A stretch of 15,532 nucleotides of DNA. Source: an uncultured Bacteroidota bacterium (GTDB taxonomy: Bacteria; Bacteroidota; Bacteroidia; NS11-12g; UBA955). Location: NCBI GenBank assembly GCA_903959115.1, contig CAJBVU010000079.1, forward strand, positions 1-15,532, given 5' to 3'. Shown piece after piece: positions 15,295 to 15,532 of this stretch. The notes below the pieces were generated by a model, which was not told where the DNA came from, ran no database searches, and was given only the letters and a program-made list of their open reading frames with translations. How positions within the stretch are numbered: the stretch's first letter is position 1; every line of letters starts with the position of its first letter. The position numbers were made by a program, and so were the translations under genes.

Positions 15295-15532
15295 TTTAAA
15301 ACCCGTAATTGGAATAACCCAAGGAGATCCCTCAGGTGTTGGGATGGAGCTCATAATAAAGGTGTTTTCTGATGAAAATATTTTCAAGTATTGCACCCCC
15401 GTTTTGTATGCAAACCCCAAAACCTTCGTGGCTTGGAAAAAACATATGGAAGTGCAAGAGCCAATGTATACGTTGATTTCAACGGCGGCAGAGGCAAAAC
15501 CCGGAAAATTGAATTTGGTTGTTAGCAGCGAT
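15287..15532 (+). CDS. pdxA: 4-hydroxythreonine-4-phosphate dehydrogenase, N-terminal part (3' end outside window)
   Basis: The first 82 codons of a PdxA-like protein, running off the window edge. PdxA oxidises 4-hydroxythreonine-4-phosphate with NAD(P) in the DXP-dependent branch of pyridoxal 5'-phosphate synthesis, in the cytoplasm. The start MDNLKPVIGITQGDPSGVG matches the family's N-terminal hallmark (xIGITxGDPxGIGPE), here with GMEL in place of GPE. The ATG overlaps the end of the leucyl aminopeptidase gene by 8 bases in another frame, so translation is probably coupled. The metal-binding histidines and NAD site lie beyond the window and cannot be checked. A PdxA2-type paralogue is possible but less likely. 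Confidence 0.88.
   Translation, partial: MDNLKPVIGITQGDPSGVGMELIIKVFSDENIFKYCTPVLYANPKTFVAWKKHMEVQEPMYTLISTAAEAKPGKLNLVVSSD

Noticed and set aside
1..15532. CRISPR array, tRNA/rRNA genes, transposons or phage genes
   Set aside because: No repeat-spacer pattern, cloverleaf, transposase or phage protein was recognised, and coding density leaves little room for them.

Overview
The window looks like a chromosomal stretch of a Bacteroidota bacterium. The support is a secreted protein with a type IX secretion (T9SS) C-terminal sorting domain, several promoter-like boxes of the Bacteroidota form TAnnTTTG just upstream of starts, almost no Shine-Dalgarno sites, an ATP synthase cluster that ends at atpG, and a Rel enzyme with an RLRDW synthetase motif. 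Base composition is moderately AT-rich and even by eye. I see no insertion sequence, prophage, tRNA, rRNA or CRISPR array. No gap between genes exceeds about 140 bases.

Layout. (1) 1-1533, + strand: the 3' end of atpA, then atpG, closed by a strong intrinsic terminator. (2) 1534-5138, - strand: an M20 metallodipeptidase gene followed by a bifunctional rel/spoT gene; stop and start overlap as TAATG. (3) 5240-5422, + strand: a 60-residue single-pass membrane protein of unknown function with a perfect TAnnTTTG box. (4) 5436-10354, - strand, read from right to left: a T9SS-secreted protein, a single-domain rhodanese, a seven-haem TPR cytochrome c (probable lipoprotein), and the B subunit of a 3-oxoacid CoA-transferase without its A subunit. 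The first two overlap by ATGA, and the third starts within a few bases of the second's stop. (5) 10482-13777, - strand: a 905-residue protein made of two D-alanine--D-alanine ligase (Ddl) modules in tandem, then a membrane-anchored PASTA protein overlapping it by GTGA. (6) 13915-15532, + strand: an M17 leucyl aminopeptidase gene and the start of pdxA, overlapping by 8 bases.

How they fit together. Most genes are housekeeping: energy (ATP synthase), stringent response (Rel), peptide turnover (M20, M17), vitamin B6 synthesis (PdxA), and cell wall (Ddl, PASTA). Two parts stand out. One is the double Ddl, whose halves depart from the Ddl active site at different positions: half 1 has Asp for the metal-binding Glu, half 2 has Cys and Phe for the Ser and Tyr of the substrate-side triad. 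The other is the tightly packed cassette of secreted protein, rhodanese and multihaem cytochrome, which may be an uncharacterised cell-envelope redox or sulfur unit. Its function cannot be read from sequence alone.
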